Assembly (NCBI RefSeq): GCF_001758195.1
Contig: NZ_MASR01000001.1
Span: 2,418,001-2,482,000, forward strand
Direction of reading: 5' to 3'
Source of the DNA: Pseudohongiella acticola
GTDB taxonomy: Bacteria; Pseudomonadota; Gammaproteobacteria; Pseudomonadales; Pseudohongiellaceae
DNA length: 64,000 nt
In this document: positions 55,736 to 64,000 of the stretch, piece after piece
How the letters are laid out: each line of letters opens with the position of its first letter
Numbering within the stretch: the stretch's first letter is position 1
The notes under the pieces: model-generated
What the model saw: only the letters and a program-made list of their open reading frames with translations
The model's database searches: none
What the model was told of the DNA's origin: nothing
Program-made: the position numbers and the translations under genes

Positions 55736-57413
55736 GATGAGTTTCAATCGCAGCGCTGACTTTGTGGTCGTGGGGGCGGGCTCAGCCGGCTGTGTGCTGG
55801 CCGACAGACTGAGCGCAGATGGCAAACACGAGGTGTTGGTGCTTGAATTTGGCGGCATGGACAATTCTGTTTTTATCCAGATGCCAACGGCACTTTCCAT
55901 CCCCATGAGCAGTGACAAATACGACTGGGGTCTGCATACACAGTCAGAGCCGGGCCTGGGTGGTCGATCGGTACATCAGGCAAGAGGTAAGGTAATTGGC
56001 GGCTCGTCGTCAATCAATGGCATGGTGTATGTGCGAGGCAATGCAGGCGATTTTGACCAGTGGCAGCAATTGGGCGCTGAAGGTTGGTCCTATGCCGATG
56101 TGTTGCCTTACTTTCAGCGTGCGGAGGACTGCCTGTATGGTGCAGACGACTACCGCGGCGAGAACGGTCCGGTTGGCATTTGTAATGGCAACAATATGCG
56201 CAATCCGCTGTATCGGGTGTTTATCGAAGCCGGGCGCGAAGCCGGGTACGGTGTCACCGAGGACTATAACGGCTTCCGTCAGGAAGGCTTTGGCCGCATG
56301 GACATGACGGTAAAAAACGGCGTGCGTTGCTCTACCGCCAATGCCTATCTTAAGCCCGCGCTGAGTCGACGCAACCTCAAACTACAGACGAAGGCGCTGA
56401 CCACACGTATCCTGATGGATGGCAAACGTGCGGTGGGTGTCGAATATCAGCATCAGGGGAAAACGGTACGAGTGCAGGCGCGACGTGAAGTCATTCTAAG
56501 CGCCAGTGCTTTCAACTCGCCGAAACTGTTGCTGCTGTCTGGCATTGGCCCGCGCGAGCATCTGCAAGACATAGGTATAGATGTAGTACATGACCTGCCA
56601 GGTGTCGGGCAAAATCTGCAGGACCACCTGGAAGTCTGGGTTCAGCACGCCTGCCGCCAGGCCGGCACCTTAAATGGCTGGCTCAATCCGGTTGGCAAGT
56701 TGTTGATTGGTGCGCGCTGGCTGATGTTCAAAAGCGGACTGGGGGCGACCAATCATTTTGAGTCCAATGCCTACATACGCAGCCGTGAGGGATTGCGATA
56801 CCCTGATCTGCAGTATCACTTTCTGGCCGGCGCCATTGCCTATGACGGCTCCAGCGCACTAAAAGGCCACGGCTTTCAGGTGCATCTGGGCGCCAACAAA
56901 CCGTCGAGTCGAGGACGAGTGCAATTGTCGTCCGCTGATCCTGCCGCACCACCGGATATTCTTTTTAACTATCTCAGTGAGGAAGCCGATCGTCAGGCCT
57001 ATCGTGATGGCCTGCGCCTGACACGAGAGATATTTTCCCAGCCTGCGTTTGATGACTATCGTGGTGAAGAAGTGTCACCTGGCCCAGCCGTTAATACGGA
57101 TGCAGAGATAGATGACTGGGTGGCGCGTTCAGCAGCAACAGCTTACCACCCTTGTGGCAGTTGTCGTATGGGAAGTGATGCGATGGCCGTCGTTGATTCA
57201 CAGTGCCGCGTGCACGGTGTTGAGAATTTGCGGGTAGTTGACTCTTCGGTCATGCCGGCACTGACCAATGGCAATATCAACGCGCCCACCATCATGATAG
57301 GGGAGAAAGCCGCCGATCATATTCTGGGTAGGCCAGTATTGTCGCCCAGCCCGGCAGCGGCCTGGCAGGCACCTGACTGGAAGCAGGCGCAGCGTGAATC
57401 AGGCGCGAGGTAA
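55728..57413 (+). CDS. GMC oxidoreductase, choline dehydrogenase-like
   Basis: The 561-residue flavoprotein has the FAD motif [38 protein letters not shown], and the C-terminal [12 protein letters not shown] and [17 protein letters not shown] motifs of the BetA group. It oxidises an alcohol, most likely choline to betaine aldehyde given the choline-type carrier it overlaps by 8 bp. No betaine aldehyde dehydrogenase is in the window, so the pathway is incomplete here. Confidence 0.88.
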   Translation: MSEMSFNRSADFVVVGAGSAGCVLADRLSADGKHEVLVLEFGGMDNSVFIQMPTALSIPMSSDKYDWGLHTQSEPGLGGRSVHQARGKVIGGSSSINGMVYVRGNAGDFDQWQQLGAEGWSYADVLPYFQRAEDCLYGADDYRGENGPVGICNGNNMRNPLYRVFIEAGREAGYGVTEDYNGFRQEGFGRMDMTVKNGVRCSTANAYLKPALSRRNLKLQTKALTTRILMDGKRAVGVEYQHQGKTVRVQARREVILSASAFNSPKLLLLSGIGPREHLQDIGIDVVHDLPGVGQNLQDHLEVWVQHACRQAGTLNGWLNPVGKLLIGARWLMFKSGLGATNHFESNAYIRSREGLRYPDLQYHFLAGAIAYDGSSALKGHGFQVHLGANKPSSRGRVQLSSADPAAPPDILFNYLSEEADRQAYRDGLRLTREIFSQPAFDDYRGEEVSPGPAVNTDAEIDDWVARSAATAYHPCGSCRMGSDAMAVVDSQCRVHGVENLRVVDSSVMPALTNGNINAPTIMIGEKAADHILGRPVLSPSPAAAWQAPDWKQAQRESGAR

Positions 57414-58955
57414 CTCGCGCCGCAGTGCTCGCAGCAACCCCCAGCACATCAGAATCATGACCACGGCAAAGGGCAGTGCGCTGGCTACAGTTGCAGTTTG
57501 TAGTGCCGCCAATCCACCCGCAATCAGTAGCACAGCGGCGATCGTGCCTTCCAGTAACGCCCAGAAAATGCGTTGCCACAATGGCGTCTGACTAGCGCCA
57601 CCAGAGGTCAGCGTATCCACGACCAGCGAGCCCGAATCGGACGAGGTAACAAAGAATGTCACCACCAGTATGGTGGCTATAAACGAGGTCGCAGCAGGCC
57701 AGGGTAGATGCTCAAGGAATTGAAAGAGTGCGACTGAATTGTCGACAGCCACATCCGTGGCCAGGGTCTCCATACCCTGGTTCATGATCAGGTCGATGGC
57801 AGTGTTGCCAAAAAATGTCATCCACATCACGGTAAACCCGAGCGGGAGTAGCAGAACGCCGACGATGAATTCACGAATACTGCGGCCTCGTGATACCCGC
57901 GCGATAAACATGCCGACAAACGGAGCCCAGGCAATCCACCATCCCCAGTAGAACAGGGTCCAGGCACTGAGCCATGCGTCGTTGGGCTGGTAGACATACA
58001 GGTTCAGTGTCATATCAAGCAGCCCGGCGATGTAGGCTCCGGTGTTTTGCATCAGTGCCTGCAGCAGCAGCGCCGTTGGCCCTGCCAGCAAGACAAAACC
58101 GAGCAGACCTGCAGCCAACACTATGTTCAAAATTGACAGCCGGCGGATTCCGCCATCGAGTCCCAGAATCACCGAAGCGGTGGCTATGAGCGTAATCAGT
58201 GCGATTAACCCTACCTGCACAGGCATCATCACGGGCACCTCAAACAGATAGTTGAGACCGGCATTGATCTGCATAACGCCGAGCCCGAGCGAAGTAGCGA
58301 CGCCGAACAAGGTGCCCAGCACGGCAAAGACATCCACCGCATGGCCTATGGGACCATAAATCCTGTTTCCGATCAGTGGGTAGAGGGACGAGCGTACGGT
58401 CAAAGGCAGGCCTTTGCGAAAGGCAAAATATGCCAGTGACAGCGCTACCACTGCATAAATGCCCCAGCCGTGCAGTCCCCAATGGAAAAGGGTCAGGCGC
58501 ATGGCCTGACGCGCTGCTTCGGCGCTTTGTGCATCACCGACAGGGGGAAGCATCAGGTGGGTGACAGGCTCTGCAACGCCAAAAAACATCAGGCCGATGC
58601 CGATGCCTGCAGAAAACAGCATGGCGAACCAGACACTGTAGCTGTAGTCGGGAGCGCTGTCGTCAGGACCCAGTTTTATGCTACCGAAGCGTGACAGTGC
58701 CAGCCAGACAACAAAAACCAGAAACCCGGTGACCACCAGCATATAAAACCAGCCAGCTTTTGTGTTGATCCATGTGTATAGCAGGCCCGATAGAGAGCTG
58801 GCCAGGTCAGTATAGACTGCGGAAAAAAATACAAGCAGCAGGACCAGGACAGCGACGGTTATAAAAACCGGTGGATTTATCTTGTTGGCGAAGGGCAGTG
58901 GTAGCGTTTGGGTCAGGGGGCGTTTTATAGGGTCGCTCCGTTCGGAATCAGTCAT
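57399..58955 (-). CDS. BCCT transporter, betaine type
   Basis: The 518-residue carrier has 12 helices and [21 protein letters not shown]. Its helix 3 motif reads GIGIG (Gly121), the form found in sodium-coupled betaine carriers such as BetP, unlike the Asp form in the paralogue at 54134. It is convergent with the choline dehydrogenase gene and overlaps it by 15 bp. GAGGTG precedes the start. Confidence 0.9.
   Translation of the reverse strand: MTDSERSDPIKRPLTQTLPLPFANKINPPVFITVAVLVLLLVFFSAVYTDLASSLSGLLYTWINTKAGWFYMLVVTGFLVFVVWLALSRFGSIKLGPDDSAPDYSYSVWFAMLFSAGIGIGLMFFGVAEPVTHLMLPPVGDAQSAEAARQAMRLTLFHWGLHGWGIYAVVALSLAYFAFRKGLPLTVRSSLYPLIGNRIYGPIGHAVDVFAVLGTLFGVATSLGLGVMQINAGLNYLFEVPVMMPVQVGLIALITLIATASVILGLDGGIRRLSILNIVLAAGLLGFVLLAGPTALLLQALMQNTGAYIAGLLDMTLNLYVYQPNDAWLSAWTLFYWGWWIAWAPFVGMFIARVSRGRSIREFIVGVLLLPLGFTVMWMTFFGNTAIDLIMNQGMETLATDVAVDNSVALFQFLEHLPWPAATSFIATILVVTFFVTSSDSGSLVVDTLTSGGASQTPLWQRIFWALLEGTIAAVLLIAGGLAALQTATVASALPFAVVMILMCWGLLRALRRELPRA
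57402..57421. other. Hairpin at the overlapping 3' ends
   Basis: GGCGCGAG, GTAA loop, CTCGCGCC spans the overlap of the GMC and BCCT stop regions. Stable but without T-runs. Confidence 0.6.
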
Positions 58956-59026
58956 CAGTCACCTCAATTAGCCCCAAACTGCCATACGTGGTGACTGGCC
59001 GCAAGTCGGGTTGCACAATCGCGGGT

Positions 59027-59251
59027 TCAGCACCAGCCCTGTTGCCAGGTGTCCGTATCTGAAAGCTCACGCCAGCGAAGACGGGTTTTGCGACCTGAGT
59101 AGACCGCTTCCATTTCTACGAAGGCCAGTTTTCTGGACGGGCAGCCCTTATCCGGAAGCATTTGCGTCACCCTGAAATGTTTATCTTTGTTTATCGGGGT
59201 AACGGCCGTCCATTTGCTGTGCAACAGAACTTTTGGGTTCAGATTGACCAT
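59027..59251 (-). CDS. TIGR02450-type Trp-rich small protein
   Basis: The 74-residue protein matches the TIGR02450 pattern: NLNPKVLLHSKWTAVTPINKDKHFRV at the start, MEAVYSGRKTRLRWRELSD and WQQGWC at the end, with five Trp. Function unknown; the family is common in marine gammaproteobacteria and cyanobacteria. It diverges from katG across a 106-bp AT-rich gap. Confidence 0.85.
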   Translation of the reverse strand: MVNLNPKVLLHSKWTAVTPINKDKHFRVTQMLPDKGCPSRKLAFVEMEAVYSGRKTRLRWRELSDTDTWQQGWC

Positions 59252-59357
59252 GATTGATTTTCCGCATCGTTTTCATAGCTTATTTCAATTAAAAATAATT
59301 CTACATTAGCTTTAGTATATCAGGCGTCATAGGTTTATCACCCAAAGGAAAATTACA

Positions 59358-61583
59358 ATGCGAAAACATTCTCTTTCTCTGTCGATCGCAATGACCATGG
59401 CCGTGTCCTCGGCTACCTTGATGTCTCCTGTATTTGCTCAGGACGGCCCGCCCACCAATGAATACTGGTGGCCCAATCAGCTGAGCCTGGAACCGCTTCG
59501 TGCAACGGCTGCCTCTGCCAACCCGCAGGGCGTTGATTTTGATTATGCGGCGGCATTCTCCGCACTGGATCTGGAGGCCGTGAAGCGCGACCTGGTTGAT
59601 GTCATGACCACATCTCAGGACTGGTGGCCGGCCGACTACGGTCATTATGGCCCTTTCTTCATTCGCATGGCGTGGCACAGTGCGGGCACCTACCGCATGA
59701 CTGACGGCCGTGGCGGTTCTGACGGTGGTATGCAGCGCTTTGCGCCGCTGAACAGCTGGCCTGACAACGCCAACCTGGATAAGGCGCAACGACTGCTGTG
59801 GCCGGTCAAGGCCAAGTACGGTAACAGCATTTCCTGGGCTGACCTGATTGTGCTTGCCGGTACCGTTGCCATGGAAGATATGGGATTTGAGACCATCGGT
59901 TTTGCTGGCGGCCGGACGGATGCGTGGGAACCGGAAGAGGTTAACTGGGGTCCTGAAGGCGAATGGCTCGCCGATGACCGTCGCACCGACTCAGGTGACC
60001 TGGCGGGCGATGTGGGCGCAAGCCAGATGGGCCTGATCTACGTCAACCCGGAAGGTCCAGGCGGCAACCCGGATCCACTGGCAGCGGCCGAAGAGATTCG
60101 CCGCACCTTCGGTCGAATGGCTATGAATGATGAAGAGACCGTGGCACTGATCGCCGGTGGCCATACCTTTGGTAAAGCACATGGCGCCTCGCGGCCAGAC
60201 GGCAATGTGGGCGCTGAACCGGCCGCCGCTGCTATTGAAGAGCAGGGTCTTGGCTGGCAGAACAGCTACGGTAGCGGTAATGGTGCAGACACCATCACCA
60301 GTGGCCTTGAAGGCGCGTGGACAGTAGACCCGGCCGCGTGGACGCACAATTACCTGGAAAACCTGTACGGATTCGAATGGGTGCAGAGCCGCAGTCCGGC
60401 AGGCGCCATTCAATGGATTCCTGCCGATGGGGCAGCTGCCAATCTGGTACCCGACGCACATGATGCATCCAAGCGTCATGCGCCGATCATGTTTACCACC
60501 GACCTGGCACTGAAAGAGGATCCTGCCTACCGTGAAATCACTCAGCGTTGGCTGGAGAACCCGGAAGAGTTTGAGGTAGCGTTTGCCAAGGCCTGGTTTA
60601 AACTGACTCACCGCGACATGGGGCCAACTTCACGTTATCTGGGTAACCTGGCGCCGCAAGAAGAGATGATCTGGCAGGACCCGGTGCCGGCAGTGGATCA
60701 TACACTGGTGAACGACGTCGATGTGACTGCACTTAAAGCCGACATTCTTGAATCCGGCCTGAGCACGGCGGAACTGGTCAGAACGGCCTGGGCGTCTGCG
60801 TCAACATTCCGTGGTACTGATATGCGTGGCGGTGCCAACGGCGCGCGCATCCGCATGGCTCCGCAGAATCAGTGGGCAGTTAACCAGCCTGATGAACTGG
60901 CGCGTGTGCTTGATGTCCTCGAAGGGATACAAAGCGATTTTAATGGCGCGCAGTCCGGTGACAAGCGAATCTCGCTGGCGGACATGATTGTGCTGGGCGG
61001 GGCCGCTGCCATCGAACAGGCCGCACAACGTGCCGGCAATAATGTGTCAATTGAATTTGTTCCCGGACGCACAGACGCAACCCCGGCCCAGACCGAAGTA
61101 GCATCCTTTGCTGTGCTCGAACCCAAGGCAGATGGTTTTCGCAACTACATCGAAGCAGGGCATCCGCGATCGCCAGCCGAAGCACTCATCGAGCGTGCTG
61201 CCCTGTTGGGGCTATCGGTTCCCGAAATGACAGCGCTGGTGGGTGGCATGCGAGTACTGGATGCCAACGCGGGTGGCATCGATCACGGCGTGTTCACCGA
61301 CCAGCCCGGCGCATTGAGCAATGACTTCTTTGTTAACCTGGTTGACATGTCAACGCTGTGGCAACAGTCTTCCAGCGAAGAGGGGGTATATGAAGGTCGT
61401 GATCGCGATACCGGTGCTCTGATGTGGACGGCAACGCCGGTTGATCTAATCTTCGGTTCCAACTCAGAGCTGCGTGCAGTGGCAGAGTATTACGCTGTCG
61501 ATGACGCAGAGTCTGCCTTTGTGCAGGATTTTGCCGACGCCTGGACCAAAGTCATGCAGCTTGATCGTTACGACATAAGGTAA
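59358..61583 (+). CDS. katG: Catalase-peroxidase with Sec signal
   Basis: The 741-residue enzyme has all KatG hallmarks: Arg103, Trp106, His107 at the distal site, the Trp-Tyr-Met adduct (Trp106, Tyr228, Met254) and proximal His269 in [10 protein letters not shown]. Unlike most KatG, it begins with a signal peptide ([17 protein letters not shown]), so it is predicted periplasmic, like KatP of enterohaemorrhagic E. coli. It degrades hydrogen peroxide. AAAGGA precedes the ATG and a strong terminator follows. Confidence 0.97.
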   Translation: MRKHSLSLSIAMTMAVSSATLMSPVFAQDGPPTNEYWWPNQLSLEPLRATAASANPQGVDFDYAAAFSALDLEAVKRDLVDVMTTSQDWWPADYGHYGPFFIRMAWHSAGTYRMTDGRGGSDGGMQRFAPLNSWPDNANLDKAQRLLWPVKAKYGNSISWADLIVLAGTVAMEDMGFETIGFAGGRTDAWEPEEVNWGPEGEWLADDRRTDSGDLAGDVGASQMGLIYVNPEGPGGNPDPLAAAEEIRRTFGRMAMNDEETVALIAGGHTFGKAHGASRPDGNVGAEPAAAAIEEQGLGWQNSYGSGNGADTITSGLEGAWTVDPAAWTHNYLENLYGFEWVQSRSPAGAIQWIPADGAAANLVPDAHDASKRHAPIMFTTDLALKEDPAYREITQRWLENPEEFEVAFAKAWFKLTHRDMGPTSRYLGNLAPQEEMIWQDPVPAVDHTLVNDVDVTALKADILESGLSTAELVRTAWASASTFRGTDMRGGANGARIRMAPQNQWAVNQPDELARVLDVLEGIQSDFNGAQSGDKRISLADMIVLGGAAAIEQAAQRAGNNVSIEFVPGRTDATPAQTEVASFAVLEPKADGFRNYIEAGHPRSPAEALIERAALLGLSVPEMTALVGGMRVLDANAGGIDHGVFTDQPGALSNDFFVNLVDMSTLWQQSSSEEGVYEGRDRDTGALMWTATPVDLIFGSNSELRAVAEYYAVDDAESAFVQDFADAWTKVMQLDRYDIR

Positions 61584-61598
61584 GCGGAAACGCGTATT

Positions 61599-61632
61599 AA
61601 AAAAGGCGGCTCCTTCTGGAGTCGCCTTTTTT
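61599..61632. terminator. Bidirectional intrinsic terminator after katG
   Basis: Six A, GGCGGCTCC, TTCT loop, GGAGTCGCC, six T. It ends katG on plus and the cytochrome operon on minus. Confidence 0.95.
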
Positions 61633-61662
61633 ATTACCAACCGATTCAGAGTTCCGACGTTT

Positions 61663-62544
61663 TTATTCAACCGACTTCAGGTAAGCCAGCATTGCCTCAG
61701 CGTGTACCTGACTGACACCAAGATCCGGCATCAAGGTATCTTTGTCCACCGTTGTAGGAAATCGGATCCACTTAATCAGGTTGTTGTCACTGTATTCCAG
61801 AAGCCCCGCGATGTAGCTTCGCTGAGTGATGCCGCCCAGGGGTGGACCTACCTGGTTTCGTGCTGCAGTCACCCCGGGTATCATGTGGCAACTGGTACAG
61901 TTGTATTGCTGCATTGCCACTCTGCCGGCGTCGATTCGGCTCAATCCTTCCATCGTAGGTAACTCGGTGGCCGATGCGATTTCTTCTGAACGACGAGGCC
62001 GGGTTTCGGTCTGCTGTGGGGACTCTTCTTGGGCCTGTACTAGATAGTTATCGTAGTCTGCGTGCGTCATGTTTGCGATCTGTTTCACCAGGGCCACCAG
62101 CTGCCACATTTCGGCCTGGTTCAGGCGGTATGCCCAGGCCGGCATGCCGGTCATCTTGATCCCCTGCTCAATGACCTCGTAAAGCTCCTGCGGGCTTCGT
62201 TTGCGCGCCAGCTCTGCGATAGCAGTGGGTGCTGGTTTCATGCCTAACGAGAAGCTGTCTGGCGCTCGACCTGGCGCGCCATGGCATTGCCGGCAGTATG
62301 TTTCGTAGTTCATCAGGCCGGCGTGCTGCCAGTCAAGCGACGTCAGATCCGGTGTATCAAAATCGCTGCGTGCCAGGATGGAACGTTCGCGAACATACTG
62401 CAATACTCGATATACGGGCTCCGAATGCTGTTGCAGCGCGGAGGTGTCATAACCGCCGTAGTAAACGTACGCGCCCGCACCGATAAAAGCGGCAATTGCC
62501 GAAACGGCGAGGAACCCTAACAGTCTTGCCGTGTACCGTCTCAT
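61663..62544 (-). CDS. Di-heme cytochrome c, membrane anchored
   Basis: The 293-residue protein has an N-terminal helix (LLGFLAVSAIAAFIGAGAYVYYGG) and two CxxCH sites, CRQCH (about 88) and CTSCH (about 219), each with a distal Met in GMPAWAY and TLMPDLG. GGAGGAGC precedes the ATG, which overlaps the upstream cytochrome gene by 4 bp. It probably carries electrons to a terminal oxidase encoded just outside the window. Confidence 0.9.
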   Translation of the reverse strand: MRRYTARLLGFLAVSAIAAFIGAGAYVYYGGYDTSALQQHSEPVYRVLQYVRERSILARSDFDTPDLTSLDWQHAGLMNYETYCRQCHGAPGRAPDSFSLGMKPAPTAIAELARKRSPQELYEVIEQGIKMTGMPAWAYRLNQAEMWQLVALVKQIANMTHADYDNYLVQAQEESPQQTETRPRRSEEIASATELPTMEGLSRIDAGRVAMQQYNCTSCHMIPGVTAARNQVGPPLGGITQRSYIAGLLEYSDNNLIKWIRFPTTVDKDTLMPDLGVSQVHAEAMLAYLKSVE

Positions 62545-62933
62545 TGAGCTCCTCCACTATACAGGTAGGCCGCAATGTCTTCTGCCGTTTGGGTGTCCAG
62601 ACCGGTATCAGGCATGGCTGTCAGAGGATCTACCTGAGTCGGGCTCTGTAGCCACTTCACCATATTGGCAAAGGTATTGGGCAACACGCCAGCCAGATAA
62701 ACGCGTTGATCGATCCCTTCTAGCGGCGGGCCGACTCGTCCGTCCGCGGACGTGATACCAGCGATGGAATGGCAACTGCCACAGCCGGCACTCTGAATGG
62801 CAAGTCTCCCGCGTTCAGCGTCACCGCGGGGCACCGATGTGATAGGGGCCGGGTCGCATCCAGCCAGAAATAATGCAAGTAGTGCTGCTGGTGCAAAAGG
62901 CCCAACTGGAATCTTGCTCAATTTTATTCGCAT
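62541..62933 (-). CDS. Mono-heme cytochrome c lipoprotein
   Basis: I choose the ATG at 62933, after GGGAG, over 63011. The 130-residue protein has a lipobox LFLAGCDP and one heme site CGSCHSI with a distal Met in TAMPDTG. Its layout, GPPLEGIDQRVYLAGVLPN, mirrors the second half of the di-heme protein it overlaps, suggesting a shared ancestor. Its start overlaps the CtaG gene by 10 bp. Confidence 0.9.
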   Translation of the reverse strand: MRIKLSKIPVGPFAPAALLALFLAGCDPAPITSVPRGDAERGRLAIQSAGCGSCHSIAGITSADGRVGPPLEGIDQRVYLAGVLPNTFANMVKWLQSPTQVDPLTAMPDTGLDTQTAEDIAAYLYSGGAQ

Positions 62934-63826
62934 GTCTGCTCCCGGGTCTGCAACAACGACGCCAGCGATAATAATGCCGCGACCAGAAACACGGTGCCGG
63001 CTGGCATCCACATAATCAGCCCCCCCAGCTGCTGATCCTCCAGCGCCGAGAAACCCCAGAGCGGTGCAGACGTTTGATAAGGGGCATACCAGGCGCGCGA
63101 CGAGAACGTCAGCAGCGCGCCCAGCATGGAGGCATGCAGCGCCGTGGTAAACAGATACAGGACGTTAGCTGCCGGTGCGTTCTGCCTGGGTTTGAGTAAT
63201 GCGAACCAGAAAACCAGCGCAATCAGCATAAAACTGGTGTGCTGGAGTGTATGCATCAGCTCGCTACGCAAGCCGGCATTGAACAGCGCCGGTATGTGCC
63301 AGACCCAAAGTCCAACAGCGTGGATGAGCCATGCGTTGAGCGGCGCTCCGAGCCAGGCTAGCCAACGTGCACCGCCGGTGTTTCGAAGGAAGGCGCCCAG
63401 TGCCAGCGCACCTGCTCGCGGCATGCCACGGACAAGATTGGCAGAAGGGCGGCTGGCAACCAGTAAAGGCGCTGCGCCGAGCATCATCAATTCATGCTGA
63501 ATCATGTGGACGGAGAATAACGCGTCGCCCATCGGGTCGATGGGAGGTGATAGCGCAATCACCAGCAATGCCCAGCCCAGCCAGAACCAGGTTTGTTGGC
63601 GCACCTGTTGCGCCGACAGGTCGGCACCCATACGCTGACCGCGCCAATACAGGCAGGCGATTAGCAATAACAGTGCGGTTGTCAACGGATCGGGTATCCA
63701 GAAGTAGACACCTGTGCCGTCGCCGAAAGTGTGGCTGTATGAGGCCGATGGGGCTATTGCCACCAATGTTGCGAGCGCCGCCCTCCTGGTAGTGGCACCA
63801 GTACTTGCAGGAAGTCCTAGATACAT
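62924..63826 (-). CDS. CtaG/Caa3-type cytochrome oxidase assembly-like membrane protein
   Basis: The product has about seven helices and CtaG_Caa3 features: LSPPIDPMGDALFSVHMIQHELMMLGAAPLL with His residues, and HTLQHTSFMLIALVFWFALL. I choose the ATG at 63826, giving about 300 residues, because the upstream 45 residues are hydrophilic and overlap another gene. It would help copper delivery to a cytochrome c oxidase. Its start overlaps the stop of the partial upstream gene. Confidence 0.85.
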   Translation of the reverse strand: MYLGLPASTGATTRRAALATLVAIAPSASYSHTFGDGTGVYFWIPDPLTTALLLLIACLYWRGQRMGADLSAQQVRQQTWFWLGWALLVIALSPPIDPMGDALFSVHMIQHELMMLGAAPLLVASRPSANLVRGMPRAGALALGAFLRNTGGARWLAWLGAPLNAWLIHAVGLWVWHIPALFNAGLRSELMHTLQHTSFMLIALVFWFALLKPRQNAPAANVLYLFTTALHASMLGALLTFSSRAWYAPYQTSAPLWGFSALEDQQLGGLIMWMPAGTVFLVAALLSLASLLQTREQTCE

Positions 63827-63999
63827 GGCGGCACCATTATGACTGGCAATGTCTGCATCAATATCGTGGCTATCATGAATACGCCAAGTACCGCGCCGGA
63901 GGTCGCAATGAAAAGCCCACGATGCGCCTCCGTTCTGTTCAGAATGATTCGGCGGTTCCAATAGCAGAACAGGGTGCCGGTGAATGCGGCCACTAATGT
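63817..63999 (-). CDS. C-terminal part of an unknown membrane protein (cut by window edge)
   Basis: A minus-strand frame open from the edge encodes about 60 residues with two hydrophobic segments (LVAAFTGTLFCYW and SGAVLGVFMIATILMQTLPVIM) and a basic loop between them. It stops at TAG inside the CtaG start (ATGTATCTAG), a coupled overlap typical of operons. Position suggests a cytochrome oxidase-associated gene. I cannot assign a family. Confidence 0.6.
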   Translation of the reverse strand, partial: TLVAAFTGTLFCYWNRRIILNRTEAHRGLFIATSGAVLGVFMIATILMQTLPVIMVPPCI

Positions 64000-64000
64000 C

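Noticed and set aside
59252-59357. OxyR or Fur box before katG
   Set aside because: The gap is AT-rich and contains ATAG and a short AATTA/TAATT dyad, but the spacing and symmetry of neither consensus could be satisfied.

Overview
The window looks like a stretch of chromosome from an aerobic, probably marine, heterotrophic gammaproteobacterium. The evidence is the EarP plus EF-P (Arg32) pair, RlmE, a CYP153-type P450, AbgT, DAACS and BCCT carriers, many Sec-dependent lipoproteins, and a uniform GC-moderate composition with short gaps. I cannot name a genus from this sequence. I see no rRNA, tRNA, CRISPR array, insertion sequence, integrase or prophage gene. About 57 protein genes fill nearly the whole window.

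Layout. 1-2.4 kb (minus): a nu-class GST, a [2Fe-2S] ferredoxin and a CYP153-like terminal hydroxylase. 2.5-9.4 kb: a pectinacetylesterase-like lipoprotein, a class II sirtuin, a serine hydrolase overlapping an NhaC antiporter, a tiny free-standing expression unit with a 25-codon ORF, a repeat-rich leader, a D-amino acid aminotransferase and RlmE. 9.4-16.5 kb: a COG2509 flavoprotein, a SpoU methyltransferase, a DUF3429 membrane protein, a ComFB-domain protein, an ADP-ribosylglycohydrolase, an MsbA-like ABC exporter and a PEBP protein. 16.6-21.2 kb (minus): a MacB-like efflux operon (adaptor, ATPase, two FtsX/MacB permeases). 21.6-33.3 kb: a second serine hydrolase, DAACS, MscS and APC carriers, a penicillin/AHL-acylase-like lipoprotein, and an asparaginase, DUF885 and M28 run.

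33.3-36.1 kb (minus): an unknown membrane-anchored protein, a FixH/YtkA-like protein, a MauG-type di-heme peroxidase and a DedA protein. 36.2-41.8 kb: an amidase lipoprotein, a YfiR-like protein paired with a chemoreceptor, and AbgT. 41.9-46.5 kb (plus): CvfB, S4, DUF1456, VanX-like dipeptidase, RNase J-like and DjlA. 46.6-54 kb: an M14 carboxypeptidase, a GAF-PAS-GGDEF-EAL protein, EarP and EF-P. 54.1-59 kb: a choline-type BCCT carrier, a choline dehydrogenase-like flavoprotein and a convergent betaine-type BCCT carrier. 59-64 kb: a Trp-rich small protein, an exported catalase-peroxidase, two c-type cytochromes, CtaG and the end of another membrane gene, probably the edge of a cytochrome oxidase cluster.

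Common themes are scavenging of amide, peptide and D-amino acid substrates outside the cytoplasm; osmolyte uptake with choline oxidation; periplasmic heme redox chemistry; and c-di-GMP or chemosensory signalling. The items most worth following up are the minigene at 7360-7596, the YfiR-chemoreceptor pair at 37835-40012, the 11-bp inverted repeat before the amidase, the perfect 24-bp palindrome holding two convergent stop codons, and the DedA gene whose natural start may be an ATA overlapping the upstream stop.
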